A DNA stretch of 64,000 bases, taken from contig NC_091245.1 in NCBI RefSeq assembly GCF_042477335.2, positions 31,878,501-31,942,500 on the forward strand, written 5' to 3'. The notes below the pieces were generated by a model. The model searched no databases, had not been told where the DNA came from, and saw nothing but the letters and a program-made list of their open reading frames with translations. This document shows positions 1-11,445 of this stretch, piece after piece (position 1 is the stretch's first letter; every line of letters starts with the position of its first letter). This DNA is from Ovis canadensis. Its lineage: Eukaryota > Chordata > Mammalia > Artiodactyla > Bovidae. Both the position numbers and the translations under genes were made by a program.

Positions 1-1036
1 TGAAAGAGATGGGAATACCAGACCACCTGACCTGCCTCTTAAGAAATCTATATGCAGGTCAGGAAGCAACAGTTAGAACTGGACATGGAACAACAGACTG
101 GTTCCAAATAGGAAAAGGAGTACGTCAAGGCTGTATATTGTCACCCTGCTTATTTAACTTATATGCAGAGTACATCATGAGAAATGCTGGACTGGAGGAA
201 GCACAAGCTGGAATCAAGATTGCGGGGAGAAATCTCAATAACCTCAGATATGCAGATGACACTACCCTTATGGCAGAAAGGGAAGAACAACTAAAGAGCC
301 TCTTGATGAAAGTGAAAGAGGAGAGTGAACAAGTTGGTTTAAAGCTCAACATTCAGAAAACAAAGATCATGGCGTCTGGTCCCATCACTTCATGGGAAAT
401 AGATGGGGAAACAGTGGAAACAGTATCAGACTTTATTTTTCTGGGCTCCAAAATCACTGCAGATGGTGATTGCAGCAATGAAATTAAAAGATGCTTACTC
501 CTTGGAAGGAAAGTTATGACCAACCTAGACAGCATATTCAAAAGCAGAGACATTATTTTACCAACAAAGGTCCATCTAGTCAAGGCTATGGTTTTTCCAG
601 TGGTCATGTATGGATGTGAGAGTTGGACTATAAAGAAAGCTGAGCGCCAAAGAATTGATGCTTTTGAACTGTGGTGTTGGAGAAGACTCTTGAGAGTCCC
701 TTGGACTGCAAGGAGATCCAACCAGTCCATCCTAAAGGAGATCAGTCCTGGGTGTTCATAGGAAGGACAGATGTTGAAGCTGAAACTCCCAATACTTTGG
801 CTACCTGATGCAAAGAGCCAACTCATTGGAAAAGATCCTGATGCTGAGAAGGATTGAGGGCAGGAAGAGAAGGGGAAGACAGAGGATGAGATGGTTTGAT
901 GGCATCATTGACTCAATGGACATGGGTTTGGGTGGACCCCGGGAGTTGGTGATGGACAGGGAGGCCTGGCGTGCTGCGGTTCATGGGGTCGCAAAGAGTC
1001 AGACATGGCTGAGCGACTGAACTGAACTGAACTGAT
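1..1036 (+). mobile_element. BovB LINE, 3' part (ORF2 reverse transcriptase end and tail)
   Basis: RTE-type LINE entering at the left edge. The frame from 9 to 761 (250 codons) holds reverse transcriptase blocks B (GKGVRQGCILSP, residues 36-47) and C, with an intact YADD at residues 81-84 (249-260). It stops after the KEISPGCS block, and the remaining C-terminal part ([12 protein letters not shown]) continues in another frame from 808, so ORF2 is broken. It ends in the pentameric ACTGA tail typical of BovB rather than in poly(A). The copy is a dead fragment here; whether more lies to the left cannot be seen. Confidence 0.95.
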
Positions 1037-1044
1037 GTATATAC

Positions 1045-1077
<33 letters not shown>

Positions 1078-1098
1078 TATACATATATATATATATAT
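1037..1098. repeat. (TA)/(TACA) microsatellite
   Basis: Alternating TATACA and TA units run directly from the BovB tail into the next SINE. Probably grown from the simple tail of the BovB copy. It is likely length-polymorphic. Confidence 0.9.
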
Positions 1099-1313
1099 AG
1101 GGCTTCCCTGGTGGCTCAGATGGTAAAGCATCTGCCTGCAATGCAGGAGACCCAGGTTTGATCCCTGGGTCCGGAAGATCCCCTGGAGAAGGAAATTACA
1201 ACCCACTCCAGTACTCTGGCCTGGAAATTTCCATGAACAGAGGAGCCTGGTAGGCTATAGTCCATGCAAACAGTCGGACATGACTGAGCAACTTCACTTT
1301 CACTTTTCACTTT
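1099..1313 (+). mobile_element. Bov-tA SINE
   Basis: Begins with the tRNA-Glu-derived head (GGCTTCCCTGGTGGCTCAGA), passes through the ATCCCTGGGT box, and ends in the Bov-A part with the GGACATGACTGAGCAAC motif and a CACTTT-repeat tail. The tRNA-like head is a SINE promoter relic and not a tRNA gene. Confidence 0.93.
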
Positions 1314-1329
1314 CACATGTATATATATA

Positions 1330-1590
1330 CATCTCCTATGACCCAACAAAGACGAAGGCATATGTCTATCAAAAGACTTACACAAGAAAGTTCAGAGCAG
1401 CTTTATTCATGATAGCTCACAAATGGAAGCAACCCAAGTGACCATCAAAAATAGAATAACTAAATGAATTAGCATACATTATACAGTGGAATACTATACA
1501 GCGGCGAAAAGAATGATCTGCATCCACACAGAGGAGAATGGATGAATCTCTCAAACAAAGCGTTGAAAATAAAAGCTGCTCAAAGCAGCC
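1330..1590 (+). mobile_element. Old L1 3' fragment
   Basis: Reads as the end of L1 ORF2 in sense orientation: a 'tatgacccaac' start, then the GCAACCCAAGTGACCATCA and TGGAATACTATACAGC blocks common to mammalian L1. Several indels indicate age. Confidence 0.8.
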
Positions 1591-1744
1591 CTAAGAAACT
1601 AATAGCTTGATTTACTAAGTACATTACTTTCTTCAGTCCAAAAAATCTTTTCTTTCTTTAAACATTAGAGGGTAGGGAAATATACAGAATGGTAGAGGCA
1701 AGATAATGTGAGGCCTTTGCCCTGAGTGTTCTCTCTGTTGAAAT

Positions 1745-2013
1745 GTTGTCCTCCTTCAGCCCTTTACTTTATTTACCATATCTGCATCTCTCCTGATGCC
1801 ATTACCTTTTGTCCCATAGAATTTATGCTGTTTCTTTCCTATCTCTCTCCACTAGATTTCAAATTCTGAAAAGAATTTATGTCTTTTTTCTTTTTTGCCT
1901 TGTGTCTCCTTAGTGATTGGCGCTTGACAAATACTTGTTTGAATTAGTAAATAACCAACTTAGTAAATAATTGAATTAGTGAATAATCAAACAAGCAAGT
2001 GAATGAATGAATG
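1745..2013 (+). mobile_element. L2 LINE 3' end
   Basis: Degenerate L2 3' UTR: the 'ccactagatttcaaattc' stretch matches the L2 'ccactagaatgtaagct' block. It is followed by a GACAAATACTTGTTTGAAT segment and a TGAA-repeat tail. Ancient and diverged. Confidence 0.65.
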
Positions 2014-2562
2014 ACTACCTGGGATGGCACTCGTGAACACTTCAGGAAGAGTTAATGATAATTTTAAATATTGTCAAGCCAGAGTCCTCACTGTAGGAGG
2101 CCTGCTCTATTGATATTTGTTAGATACGAGACATGGCTGTAGGGTTTCGTCTCTTAGCAGCAGTGTCCCAGGCCAGCCCAACTCTCCTTTTTTCACAAAC
2201 TACAGTTCCTTAGGAACTACAGTCTGCTTTACTGTTTAAGATGAATTCCAAGTTTGCTATTGGCATTCTGTCTCCCCAGCCTGGACTGTTTCTCCCCTTA
2301 GACATTGTTTTTTCCCCATCTTTTGTCCTCTCTTCAACAATGTTAACTGGCCTTTCTCTCCCATCTTAGATTGTTGGGCAGTGTAGTGTGCTTTCCCTTA
2401 GGAGAGAATATCTTGGGTTGATCCAGTCAGGATAAAAGTAAAATTTTGATTAAGACAAAATTCAGGTGGACAAATAAAGAAATTTTAGTCCCATTCTTCA
2501 GACAATACAGTAGTATCTTCCATATGTATTAGCTCAACTCTTCATGTTAACCCTGTGAAATA
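2014..2562. other. Unannotated intergenic sequence
   Basis: AT-rich single-copy-looking DNA with no open frame, repeat or RNA gene that I can support. Confidence 0.6.
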
Positions 2563-2965
2563 ATAGTAATAGCTACCACTTACATTGTGCTTATATGCCA
2601 AGTCCAAAGCACTTTGCTTGGCATTATCTAATGCATATACTAATTAAAGGCCCTAAGAAACAAGGGCTTTTATTAACCCCATTTGGGGTTTAGGAAAATG
2701 AGATTCAAAGAGGTTAAATAACTTGCCCAAGGTCACACAACAATAGTCATGATGGAGCCAGGATCCAAAACAGAGAGTTGGGGTCCACCATCTGTGCTCT
2801 TAACCAACAAGCTCTAATAACCCAGTATGCTATTATTTGGCTATTAGAGGTTATTGTTATTTCCATTAACAGGTGAAGGGATCAGGAAAAAAAGTAATTT
2901 TTCTCAGTGTCACAGAGTTAGTAAATGGCAGAGCCCATATTTGAACCCAATCTAAACCATCTATC
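2563..2965 (+). mobile_element. Two adjacent MIR SINEs
   Basis: The first (about 2563-2815) shows MIR core text including AACTTGCCCAAGGTCACACA and CTCTTAACC. The second (about 2830-2960) repeats the later half with a CACAGAGTTAGTAAATGGCAG version. Both are in sense orientation and strongly diverged. Confidence 0.8.
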
Positions 2966-2989
2966 AAACTACCCATGTACATAGACACT

Positions 2990-3765
2990 GGGTTGTTCTC
3001 AAATGCATCTCAAATTAAGAATGTCCAGAAATACAATATCCCAAACCACTCTACCTTTAGGAGTCTCCATCTGAGTAAACAGAATCTCCAGCTACCTCAT
3101 GCTCTACATCCAATCAATCACCTACTTTCATTGATTCTCCCTCCAAAGTAGATCACAAAATCTGTCTCTTATCCCTGTCTCAATGTCAGCCATCCTTTCT
3201 TTCTAATCTATTACAATAACCTTTTAATTGCTCTGTTTCTACATTTGCCCACTTTGGGCTTCTCAGACAGCTCACTGGTAAAGAATCCACCTACCAATGC
3301 AGGAGACTCAAGAGACATGGGTTCTATCCCTGGGTCAGGAAGATCCCATGGAGAAGGAAATGGCTGCTCATTCCAGTATTCTTGCCTGGAAAATCCTATG
3401 GACAGAGGAGCCTGACGCTACCGTCCATGGGGTTGCAATGAGTTGGACATGATTAAGTGAATGAGCATACACACACACACAATTTTCCACACAACAACCA
3501 AAATGATTTTTTTAACATAAATTTGATTATGTCATTTACCTGCTTTTTAAACTTTGAGGCTTATGATAAAATTTAAAATCCTGCCTGATATGGTCCCTAA
3601 CTAACTCTTCAGCTTATTTCCCACCTTGTTCATACATTCTGGGGACATTGGCTTTCCCTCTGTTCCTTATAGACGTTAAGTCCTTTCCCAATTTGGGGTC
3701 TTTACATGCACTGCCCCTTTTATTATGTTCTTTTCCCCTTTAATGCTTCTATTTTTAATGGCTTT
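2990..3765 (+). mobile_element. L2 LINE relic, split by a Bov-tA
   Basis: Sense L2 text: the block specifying ancient RT C-terminal and 3' UTR sequence ('ctattacaataacctttt', 'ttcccaccttgttcatac', 'ggggacattggctttccctc'). The younger SINE at 3256-3480 interrupts it. Confidence 0.8.
3256..3480 (+). mobile_element. Bov-tA SINE inside L2
   Basis: Sense Bov-tA with head, GGAAGATCCCATGGAGAAGG middle and a short CA-repeat tail, lying inside an older L2 copy, which dates it as the later insertion. Confidence 0.9.
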
Positions 3766-4310
3766 ATAGAGATGTAATTTACACACCATAAAATACACTC
3801 ATTTAAAGTGTACAGTTCAATGGTTTTAATATATGCACAGCGATGAGCAGTCATAACCACAATTTTAGAACATTTTTATCATCCTCAAAAGAAACCTGAA
3901 AATATATACACATATACAACTGAATCACTTTGCTGTTCAGCAGAAATTAACAGAACACTGTAAATCAACTATACTTTAATAGTTTTTTTAAAAAAGAAAC
4001 TTGTACACTTTAGCTGTCATTTCTATTTCCTCCAATCCATCCAGCCTTAAATAGTCACTAATCTATGGATTTGCTTATTCTGAAGATTTCATGTAAAGGG
4101 AGTTGTACAGTATATGGTCTTTTTTTACTAACTTCTTTCACTTGGACAATATTTTCAAGGTTCATCCAAGTTGTAGCATGTATTAATCTTTAACTTTTTT
4201 CTTTCCAATTATTACTCCACCTTAGGGGTACACCACATTTTATTTAGTGACATTGAGTTGTTTCCACTTCTTGGTTATTATGACTAAAGCTGCTGTAAAC
4301 ATTTGTTTCA
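3745..4310 (-). mobile_element. Old L1 3' UTR, with a second short L1 end inserted
   Basis: Antisense L1M-type 3' UTR text ('aaagtgtacagttcaatgg', 'ttccacttcttggttatta'). A sense fragment at about 3902-3985 (ACAACTGAATCACTTTGCTG and 'tgtaaatcaactatacttt') is the end of a ruminant-type L1 and appears to be a separate insertion. Confidence 0.75.
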
Positions 4311-4424
4311 TGAAAGGGACATTAGCCTTTTTTCAGAGTAAAATGAAAATCTATTTTAGAGCTGGAATTGGAGGAGTGATGATCTAACTTAATTTTTTAA
4401 AGATTCATTCTAGCTGGGGTTTTT

Positions 4425-4835
4425 TTGTTTGTTTTGTTTCTACTTTTTATTTTGTATTGGGGTATAGCCAATTAACGATGTTGTGATAGTTTCAGGTGAA
4501 CAGCAAAGGGACTTGGCCATACATATACATGTATCCATTCTCCCCAAAACACCCCTCCCATCCAGGCTGCCACATAACATTGAACAGAATTCCATGTGCT
4601 ATCTCCACGTAGGTTCTTATTGATTATCCATTTTAAATATAGCTGTTTGTACATGTCCATTCCAAACTTCCTAACTATCCTTTCCCCTCATCTTTCCCCC
4701 TGGCAACCATACATTTACTTTCTCAGTCTGTAAATCTCTTTCCATTTTATAAAGAAGTTCATTTGTATCATTTCTTTTTTAGATTCTACCTATAAGGGAT
4801 ATCATACGATCTTTCTCATTCTGGCTGTTTGAAAG
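4425..4835 (-). mobile_element. Ruminant L1 3' UTR
   Basis: Antisense copy of the ruminant L1 3' UTR: 'ttggggtatagccaatta', 'caggtgaacagcaaaggga', CATACATATACATGTATCC and 'agattctacctataaggga'. It is 5' truncated. Confidence 0.85.
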
Positions 4836-4839
4836 TAGA

Positions 4840-5220
4840 CCGGATGTGGGCAAAGGCACAAGGAGGGAATCTAGTTTAGAGACTATTGCAGTAATCCAAG
4901 AGAAAGCAGTTGTGGGTTGATTTAAGGCAGTACTGAATAAAAGGTGATGACAGAGGTCAAATTCTGGAGATACTTTGAAGGTAGAACCATCAGAATTTGT
5001 TGACAAGATGGATGTGTAGGAGGAGAAAAAGACAGACATCAAAGACGACTCAGGACTTTTAGCCTGAGTAACGTTTGTTCAAATTCTAACAGGTTATTAA
5101 CTACTAACTAATAGGTCCATGTCCAGTACTGAACTCCTGATCTTCACTCCTGAGACCTGCTTCCTCTCAGTTCTTCTTACCTACGGATGACAGACCTCTC
5201 CTTCTAGTTACTCAGGATAA
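4840..5220. mobile_element. L2 relics in opposite orientations
   Basis: 4840-5062 reads as antisense L2 (GCAGTAATCCAAGAGAAAGC, 'ttgttgacaagatggatgtg'). 5093-5220 reads as sense L2 ('ctgaactcctgatcttcac'). The change of strand suggests a rearrangement or two separate old copies. Confidence 0.7.
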
Positions 5221-5249
5221 CTAGAGTAACTTGAGCAATTAGGACTTGA

Positions 5250-5540
5250 GCAAACTGTGGGAGACAGAGGACAGGGAAGCCTGGCATGCTGCAATCTATA
5301 GGGTCGCAAATAGTTGAACACAACTTAGTGACTCAACAACTGGTGGCTCAGAGGTTAAAGCATCTGCCTCTAATACGGGACACCTGGGTTCGATCCCTGG
5401 GTTGGGAAGATCCCCTGGAGAAGGAAATGGCAACCCACTCCAGTATTCTTGCCTGGAGAATCCCATGGACAGAGGAGCCTGGTGGGCTACAGTCCATGGG
5501 GTCGCAAAGAGTTGGACACAACTGAGCGACTTAACTTATT
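5250..5540 (+). mobile_element. BovB 3' tail followed by Bov-tA SINE
   Basis: About 5260-5331 is the last part of BovB (GGAAGCCTGGCATGCTGCA, 'agtgactcaacaa'). 5336-5540 is a full Bov-tA with head, TGGCAACCCACTCCAGTATT and GTCGCAAAGAGTTGGACACA. Confidence 0.88.
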
Positions 5541-5686
5541 AGTTAATAACCTATTAGTTATTCAGGATGTCAAGTAGACAGATGTATATAGTAGATATCA
5601 TTTTGTTTGTCCTTATAACATCAAATAAGATATTACCAATTTTTTATTCATTCAGTGAACAATTAGTGAATGCCTAGTATGTATAA

Positions 5687-6192
5687 CCTAGATAGCATAT
5701 CCAAAAGCAGAGATGTTACTTTGCCAACAAAGGTCCATCTAGTCAAGGCTATGGTTTTCCCAGTGGTCATATATGGATGTGAAAGTTGGACTGTGAAGAA
5801 AGCTAAGTGCTGAAGAATTGATGCTTTTAAACTGTGGTGTTGGAGAAGACTCTTGAGAGTCCCTTGGACTGCAAGGAGATTCAACCAATCCACTCTAAAG
5901 GAGATTAGTCCTGGGTGTTCTTTGGAAGGACTGATGCTAAAGCTGAAACTCCAATAACTTTGGCCACCTCATGCGAAGAGTTGACTCATTGGAAAAGACC
6001 CTGATGCTGGGAGCGATTGGGGGCAGGAGGAGAAGGGGACAACAGAGGATAAGATGGCTGGAGGGCATCACCGACTCGATGGACATGAGTTTGGGTGAAC
6101 TCCGGGAGTTGGTGATGGACAGGGAGGCCTGGCGTGCTGCAGTTCATGGGGTCGCAAAGAACCAGACGTGACTGAGCGACTAAACTGAACTG
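5687..6192 (+). mobile_element. 5'-truncated BovB with target-site duplication
   Basis: Last 506 bp of BovB, from within the RT C-terminal part ('gtggtgttggagaagactc') to the ACTGAACTG tail. An 11-bp direct repeat AGTATGTATAA flanks it at 5676-5686 and 6193-6203, which fixes both ends. The reading frame is broken by stops, including one where AAGTGCTGAAG replaces the usual codons. Confidence 0.92.
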
Positions 6193-6289
6193 AGTATGTA
6201 TAAAGGTGTACCTGTGACTATCCAATAAAGATAATCTAACTCTCTTTATGTCTCTGACAGAATTTTACATACTGTCAATGAATCAGTGA

Positions 6290-6465
6290 AAACAGCAAGG
6301 GGTCTGAAGACACGAATGTTAGTTCTATCTCAGTTCCAATTGGTTATGTGATTTTTAGTATCTTCATTAGTTTCTTCATCAATTTCTTCATCTTTAAAAT
6401 TGGGAGGGAGATGGGTTGTACAAGATAATAACCAAGATCCCTTTCCCAGCTCTAAAACTCTTTCC
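6290..6465 (-). mobile_element. MIR SINE (diverged)
   Basis: Antisense MIR pattern: 'ttatgtgatttttagtatc' followed by a pyrimidine-rich 'tttcttcatctttaaaat' and GGGAGGGAG segment, as in MIR core read backwards. Confidence 0.55.
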
Positions 6466-6660
6466 ATTTGCTTATCTTAACTTAAACCTAGTTTTCCCCA
6501 GTTTACATCATTTCCCTGAAAGTTTGCTGGGGAAGAAAGCTACTTTTTCTTCTGTTAATTCACTGAGCAAAAAATAAGAGAAGCTGGACTATATGGTCAC
6601 TTTCATATTTTTGTTTCTCTTCCATGAATGTGATAATCTCTTCTTTAAAAAGCAAATAAA

Positions 6661-6935
6661 TGGGACTTCCCTGGTGGTCCAGTGACTCAGAATCCACCTG
6701 CCACTGCAGGGATATGGGTTTAATCCCTAGTCTGGGAAGATTTCACATGCCACAGGGCAACTAAGCCTATGTGCCAACTGCTGAGCCTGCACATCCCGGA
6801 GCCTGTGCTCTTCAACAAGAGAAGCCACCACAATGAGAAGCTCACACACCACAGCTAGCAAATAGTACCCACTTGCAACAACTAGAAAAGGCCCACACAC
6901 AGTAACAAAGACCCAGTGCAGTGAAAAAAAAAATA
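6661..6935 (+). mobile_element. CHR-type SINE
   Basis: Starts GGGACTTCCCTGGTGGTCCA, carries the 'catgccacagggcaactaag' block and ends with CAAAGACCCAGTGCAG and an A-rich tail. This is the cetartiodactyl tRNA-Glu SINE, older than Bov-tA. Confidence 0.85.
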
Positions 6936-7074
6936 TTTTTTAAGTGGATCTTAAAAGAGTAATACATATCAATGTAGATGAACATTAAAATCTAAAATTA
7001 TGCTGCCTCCCCTTTCCCTCTGCTAATTTCTTACAATACTGTACTCACATCTCTGGTAGTATCTGTAACATTCT

Positions 7075-7640
7075 ATCTGCTATTATAGTTATCTGTGCAC
7101 TAGAATATTGTACATTTTCATGAGGTCAGTGATCTTGTCATACACATTTTTACAGTTTTCATAGTGTTCAGTTCATTGCCTTGTCGATAACAGATATCCC
7201 CCAAGTTTATACTGAATTAATGTATGAGTCAATCAACTATCTATAGCAAAATGAATTTTAAAACGTTTAATGTACAATAAATAGAATTTTCCCAGGAAGA
7301 CCCTTCTGATGTTTGTGAGTAGTTTTTCTGCTGTTTTTGAGTTTTTATCATTCTACATCCTTTGATTTTATATATGCCAATGAGAACACTGGAATTCTCT
7401 CTGGCATAGATAAGGTATTTCTGATATTTGAAAAAACTAGAATAATAGAAATATCATAGCAAATATCATGGCAGTTTGAATCCCAAACAGTCACTAAGTA
7501 GCTGTGTGGTTTTGGACAAGTTGCTGTCTCTTCTTAAGCCTTAGTTCCCAGTGTGATCAAGTGAGAATTACCAATCCTACATGCTGGGTTGATGTGGAAA
7601 TACAATGAAATAATGAATGTGGAAATTCTTTGCAAACTAA
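7075..7640. mobile_element. Degenerate L2 end and MIR
   Basis: About 7075-7240 resembles a sense L2 3' end ('tgtatgagtcaatcaac' tail). About 7466-7640 is an antisense MIR ('agctgtgtggttttggacaag', 'ctcttcttaagccttagt'). Between them lies AT-rich sequence that I cannot assign. Confidence 0.5.
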
Positions 7641-8097
7641 AATAATCATATTTTAAAAAATCATCTTTTTAAAAACCTAATTTCTGATAAGACATTCTAT
7701 TATTATTTTTACTGTTAAAATGATCAAGTGCTTTGATGGAATAATTGAGCTGATTTCTAGTAAATGCTAAGATTTGATAGGGATTGGACTAGAGAGGTAT
7801 GTTGTATAATTTTCAAATAAGGGGACAGAGAAATAGGTCCATAAAAATTCTGAAAATGTATGTAACCTTAGGGCTACCACACATGGCCACACAATCTCAG
7901 GGTCTCCATCCACATGGATACACATGAAGGCTCCTGGGCTTGTAAAGCATAGCAGTCCTAGTAGGCAGCCATGTGGTTAAAAATATGGAGAGCCTTAGCA
8001 TGGGACAGTGGATAAATTCTGAGAATATTTTCAGAAACATATCTATAGTGATATTATATTTATAATTATTAAACTGTATATGTCACTCTTTACCATT
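7641..8097. other. Unannotated intergenic sequence
   Basis: AT-rich; no repeat or frame that I can support. Confidence 0.6.
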
Positions 8098-8430
8098 GTG
8101 CTGTGCTAAGTTGCTTCAGTCATGTCTGATTCTTTGCAACCCCAAGGATTGTAGCCCGCCAGGCTCCTCTGTCCATGGAATTCTCAGGCAAGTATACTAG
8201 AGTGGGCTGCCATGCCCTCCTCCTGGGGATCTTCCCAACCCAGAGATTAAACCCATATCTCTTATGTCTCCTGAACTGGCAGACGGGTGCTTTACCACTA
8301 GCGCCACTTGGGTTCTGATCTTTATCATTACTAGTACTAAAAACGTGACGTAACAATCATTAAGACAAATTGTTATTGCTGCTGTTTAGTTGCTAAGCCA
8401 TGTATATGACTTATCGAACCTATGGACTGT
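8098..8430 (-). mobile_element. Bov-tA SINE and a second short fragment
   Basis: 8098-8313 is an antisense Bov-tA ('tcagtcatgtctgattctt' to 'taccactagcgccacttgg'). About 8371-8430 is a worn fragment of the same type ('gctgtttagttgctaagcca'). Confidence 0.88.
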
Positions 8431-8439
8431 GCTCCACAC

Positions 8440-8785
8440 TTTTCTTATGTAGCATAACTACTATGCTTACTTAACAGCTATGTTTCATCAAATCATCCAT
8501 TCATTAAAATGAACATCAGTTGAACATTGACTCTTGGTAGGTTTTAGGACAAAAAAAAAAATTGTCCCCGAGGTGCTCACAGATATTTGCTGTGGATCCT
8601 AGGGCTCTTGAGACAGTGTGAAGTAAACTTTAAACATGATTGCATGAAATCCATCATGAGGGCATTTAAACCTCAAGCTAAAAGGAGCGAAGGGAGATAA
8701 AGACCATCTCTAATTTCTATAGGGTAAAATCAACTTGAAGTCAGAAAAAACTAAGACAGGTTGGGGCTCAATTTGGAATAGTTTT
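8440..8785. other. Unannotated intergenic sequence
   Basis: No supported feature. Includes a short A run near 8551. Confidence 0.6.
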
Positions 8786-8788
8786 AAA

Positions 8789-9068
8789 AATCAATCCTGA
8801 ATATTCATCGGAAGGACTGATGCTGAAGCTGAAGTTCCAATACTTTGGCCACCTGACAGGAAGAGTCAACTCATTAGAAAAGACCCTGATGCTGGGAAAG
8901 ATTGAAGGCAGGAGGAGAAGGGGACGACAGAGGATGAGATGGTTGGATGGCATCACCGACTCTATGGAATGAGTTGGAGCAAGCTCAGGGAGATGGTGAA
9001 GGACAAGGAAGCCTGGCGTGCTGCAGTCCATAGGGTCACAAAGTTGGACATGACTGAGCAACTGAACA
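8789..9068 (+). mobile_element. BovB 3' end (about 280 bp)
   Basis: 'Cctgaatattcatcggaag', AGGAGAAGGGGACGACAGAG and the GACATGACTGAGCAACTGAA tail. Heavily 5' truncated. Confidence 0.93.
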
Positions 9069-9090
9069 AAATAAAAAGAAAAAAAGGACA

Positions 9091-9471
9091 TTGAATCACT
9101 GTCAAATGTGTTTCATTCCAGCCAATGAAGAAAAACTGATAAAGCCCCTTGTGAGCCAAATACAAACCCATAAATGCTGGAAGGAAAGGACTCTTTTTCC
9201 ATTCGCAGGCATGACTAATGATACCAGCAAGGGAAGCAGCAGGAATTTCAGAATGAGCCCAGCAAGTGCTAAAACAGCAGGGACACCTGGAGCAGCTGTA
9301 GCACCAGGAAAAAACTTCATCAAGGATCCCCATGGGAAAGGCAGACAAATGCGGGGACTTGGGATCCTGGTGAGCCCACTGAGAAAGCTTAACAATATTA
9401 ATGGTAGTCCCATAGTAACAAGAAGGAAGGGTTTACACAAAGTCACTTTAGAGTCACTCAATCTTTTATGA
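9091..9471 (+). other. Unrecognised open frame of 126 codons, probably not a gene
   Basis: An ATG-to-stop frame begins inside the sequence just after a BovB tail. It encodes a basic, Ser/Gly/Lys-rich peptide with no motif that I recognise. The opposite strand is also open (119 and 128 codons) across the same bases, which points to chance composition rather than selection. No splice or promoter signal was evident. It could be a relic of an old processed pseudogene or repeat. Confidence 0.25.
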
Positions 9472-9934
9472 GAAAGACAAGGCTATTTATTCATTTTTAA
9501 GGTCTTCCCTTTTTTTAACAGCATTATTTAAAGTCATTTTACCATTTTTTAATCCAGATTGCAATATAGTCATAAAGAAAATTCATCTTATGGCTGAATC
9601 TGGGCAAAATGTCTTGTCTGTTGCCTTAATCTGTGAGCTGGCATAAAGACAAAGTCACTGCCTCAAGGTAATCACACATAAAAGTTTGTGTCTTTTCTTG
9701 AGTATTCTTTCTAGTTCATTCCCCTGGGATAATCAGTAGTTATTTACGTTTTAAGATTTGATACAGATTCTCTTATAATAGGGCAGGAGACACAGGAGAA
9801 AATACTAAGACTAAGGTTTGAGAAAGTTTCTTAACCCTTAATAGGACATATTTCTATTTTATTTTTAAATTTGGAGGATTAGTGATGTCTACCTTGAACT
9901 ACCAAAATGATTCATTTGATTACTGTCAATATTA
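9472..9934. other. Unannotated intergenic sequence
   Basis: AT-rich, nothing recognised. Confidence 0.6.
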
Positions 9935-10085
9935 GGATTGTACAGAGTCAGACAGACTGAACTGTTTACTAGCATGTGTCATCATGGGCAAGTTATTTCA
10001 TCTCCCTGTCCCTGTTTCCTGGTCCATAGAATAAGACTAGCTCTGCTTTGCTCTATTCCTGGGCAGATTAAGTAAAGAATGCATG
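9935..10085 (-). mobile_element. MIR SINE
   Basis: Antisense MIR: 'catgggcaagttatttcatc', 'ccctgtttcctggtccatag'. Confidence 0.7.
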
Positions 10086-10093
10086 AAAGGAAA

Positions 10094-10302
10094 AGTGTTA
10101 GTCACTCAGTCATGTCCAACTCTTTGTGACTCAATGAACTGTAGCCCACCAGGCTTCTCTGTCCATGGAATTCTCCAGGTAAGAATACTGAAGTGAGTAG
10201 CCGTTCCCTTCTCCAGGGGATCTTCCCAAACCAGGGATCAAACCCAGGTCTCCGGCATTGCAGGCAGATTCTTTACCATCTGAGCTACCAGGGAAACCCT
10301 CC
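10094..10302 (-). mobile_element. Bov-tA SINE
   Basis: Antisense copy from 'aaagtgttagtcactcagtc' to the head complement ACCATCTGAGCTACCAGGGA. Confidence 0.92.
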
Positions 10303-10310
10303 AAAGAATG

Positions 10311-10588
10311 TATGCTGCTAAGTTGCTTCAGTTGTGTCTGACTCTGTGCAACCCCGTAGATGGCAACCCACCAGGCTTCCCCGTCCCTGGGATTCTCCAA
10401 GCAAGAATACTGGAGTGGGTTGCCATTTCCTTCTCCAATGCATGAAAGTGAAAAGTGAAAGTGAAGTCACTCAGTCGTGTCTGACTCTTAGCGACCCCAT
10501 GGACTACAGCCCACCAGGCTCCTAAGTCCACGGGATTTTCCAGGCAAGAGTACTGGAGTGGGGTGCCATTGCCTTCTCCGCCAAAGAA
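10311..10588 (-). mobile_element. Bov-A2 SINE (dimeric Bov-A)
   Basis: Two Bov-A monomers in tandem on the minus strand (about 10311-10435 and 10440-10588), joined by 'gaaagtgaaaagtgaaagtg'. Each has its own GACTCT...GGCAAGAATACTGGAGTGG stretch. No tRNA-derived head is present, which separates it from Bov-tA. Confidence 0.88.
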
Positions 10589-11231
10589 TGTATATGAAGT
10601 CCCAAATAAGACAATCAATTCATAGTAAGTGTTTTACATTTCAGCAACGTAATGGGAGAACTCCCTAGAAACTACATTCTGTCGTGAAGGATTAATGCTT
10701 CACATTCAGTAGCTAACTTAAATGCTCAGATTTCTAAGATGCATAGGCAAATGAAAAAGGAAGCTTAGTATCCTAAAGCAGGCAAAACAGAGTCATCCAA
10801 ACAGAAAGAGAGCTAAAGACGAAAACACGAGACTGTGAGTTCATGCAGACCAATAAAAATCTTCATCTGAAAAAGCTGGGGAGGCTGTTGACATTCTTCC
10901 TAGGCTTTGTCATCTGACCTCTAGATTATTTGATTATGTCCAAATAGGAGAAAGGGTGATAAAATCTACACTCCTCCCCTCTGTAATTTACAAGTTGCAA
11001 AACTGGTCTGAGTGTCTACCTTTGCCACAGAAAAAAGGTATCTCAGCAGAATTATTCCTTTAATGCATAAAAATTATCAAATCTTGGAGTCATTAGAACT
11101 CTTAGTTGTAGTTTGGACCTCATTTTATAAGAAGCAAATTATTCTAGAGACACTAAGGAACTTGCCTAAAATAAAGAAAGACCAAGATCCAAGATTTGAG
11201 ATGATCTGGTTTTTGTTCGTTTTTGTTTCAA
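10589..11231. other. Unannotated intergenic sequence
   Basis: No repeat or gene recognised; short frames here show no known motif. Confidence 0.6.
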
Positions 11232-11445
11232 TGGACTTCCCTGGTGGCTCAGACAGTAAAGCGTCTACCTATAATGCAGGAGACCTGGGTTCAATCCCTG
11301 GGTTGGGAAGATCTCCTGGAGAAGGAAATGACAACCCACTCCAGTATTCTTGCCTGGAAAATCCCATGGATGGAGGAGCCTGGTGGGCTACACAGTTCAT
11401 GGGGTCTCAAAGAGTCGGACATGACTGAGCGACACTCACTCACTT
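11232..11445 (+). mobile_element. Bov-tA SINE
   Basis: Complete sense copy: GACTTCCCTGGTGGCTCAGA head, GGAAATGACAACCCACTCC middle, GGACATGACTGAGCGACACT end. Confidence 0.93.

Noticed and set aside
9..761. 250-codon frame with reverse transcriptase motifs as a host gene
   Set aside because: It is BovB ORF2, cut at the window edge and broken downstream; no host promoter or exon structure.
1099..1175. tRNA-like heads of SINEs as tRNA genes
   Set aside because: They are Bov-tA/CHR heads fused to SINE bodies and are found many times; no intact cloverleaf is kept.
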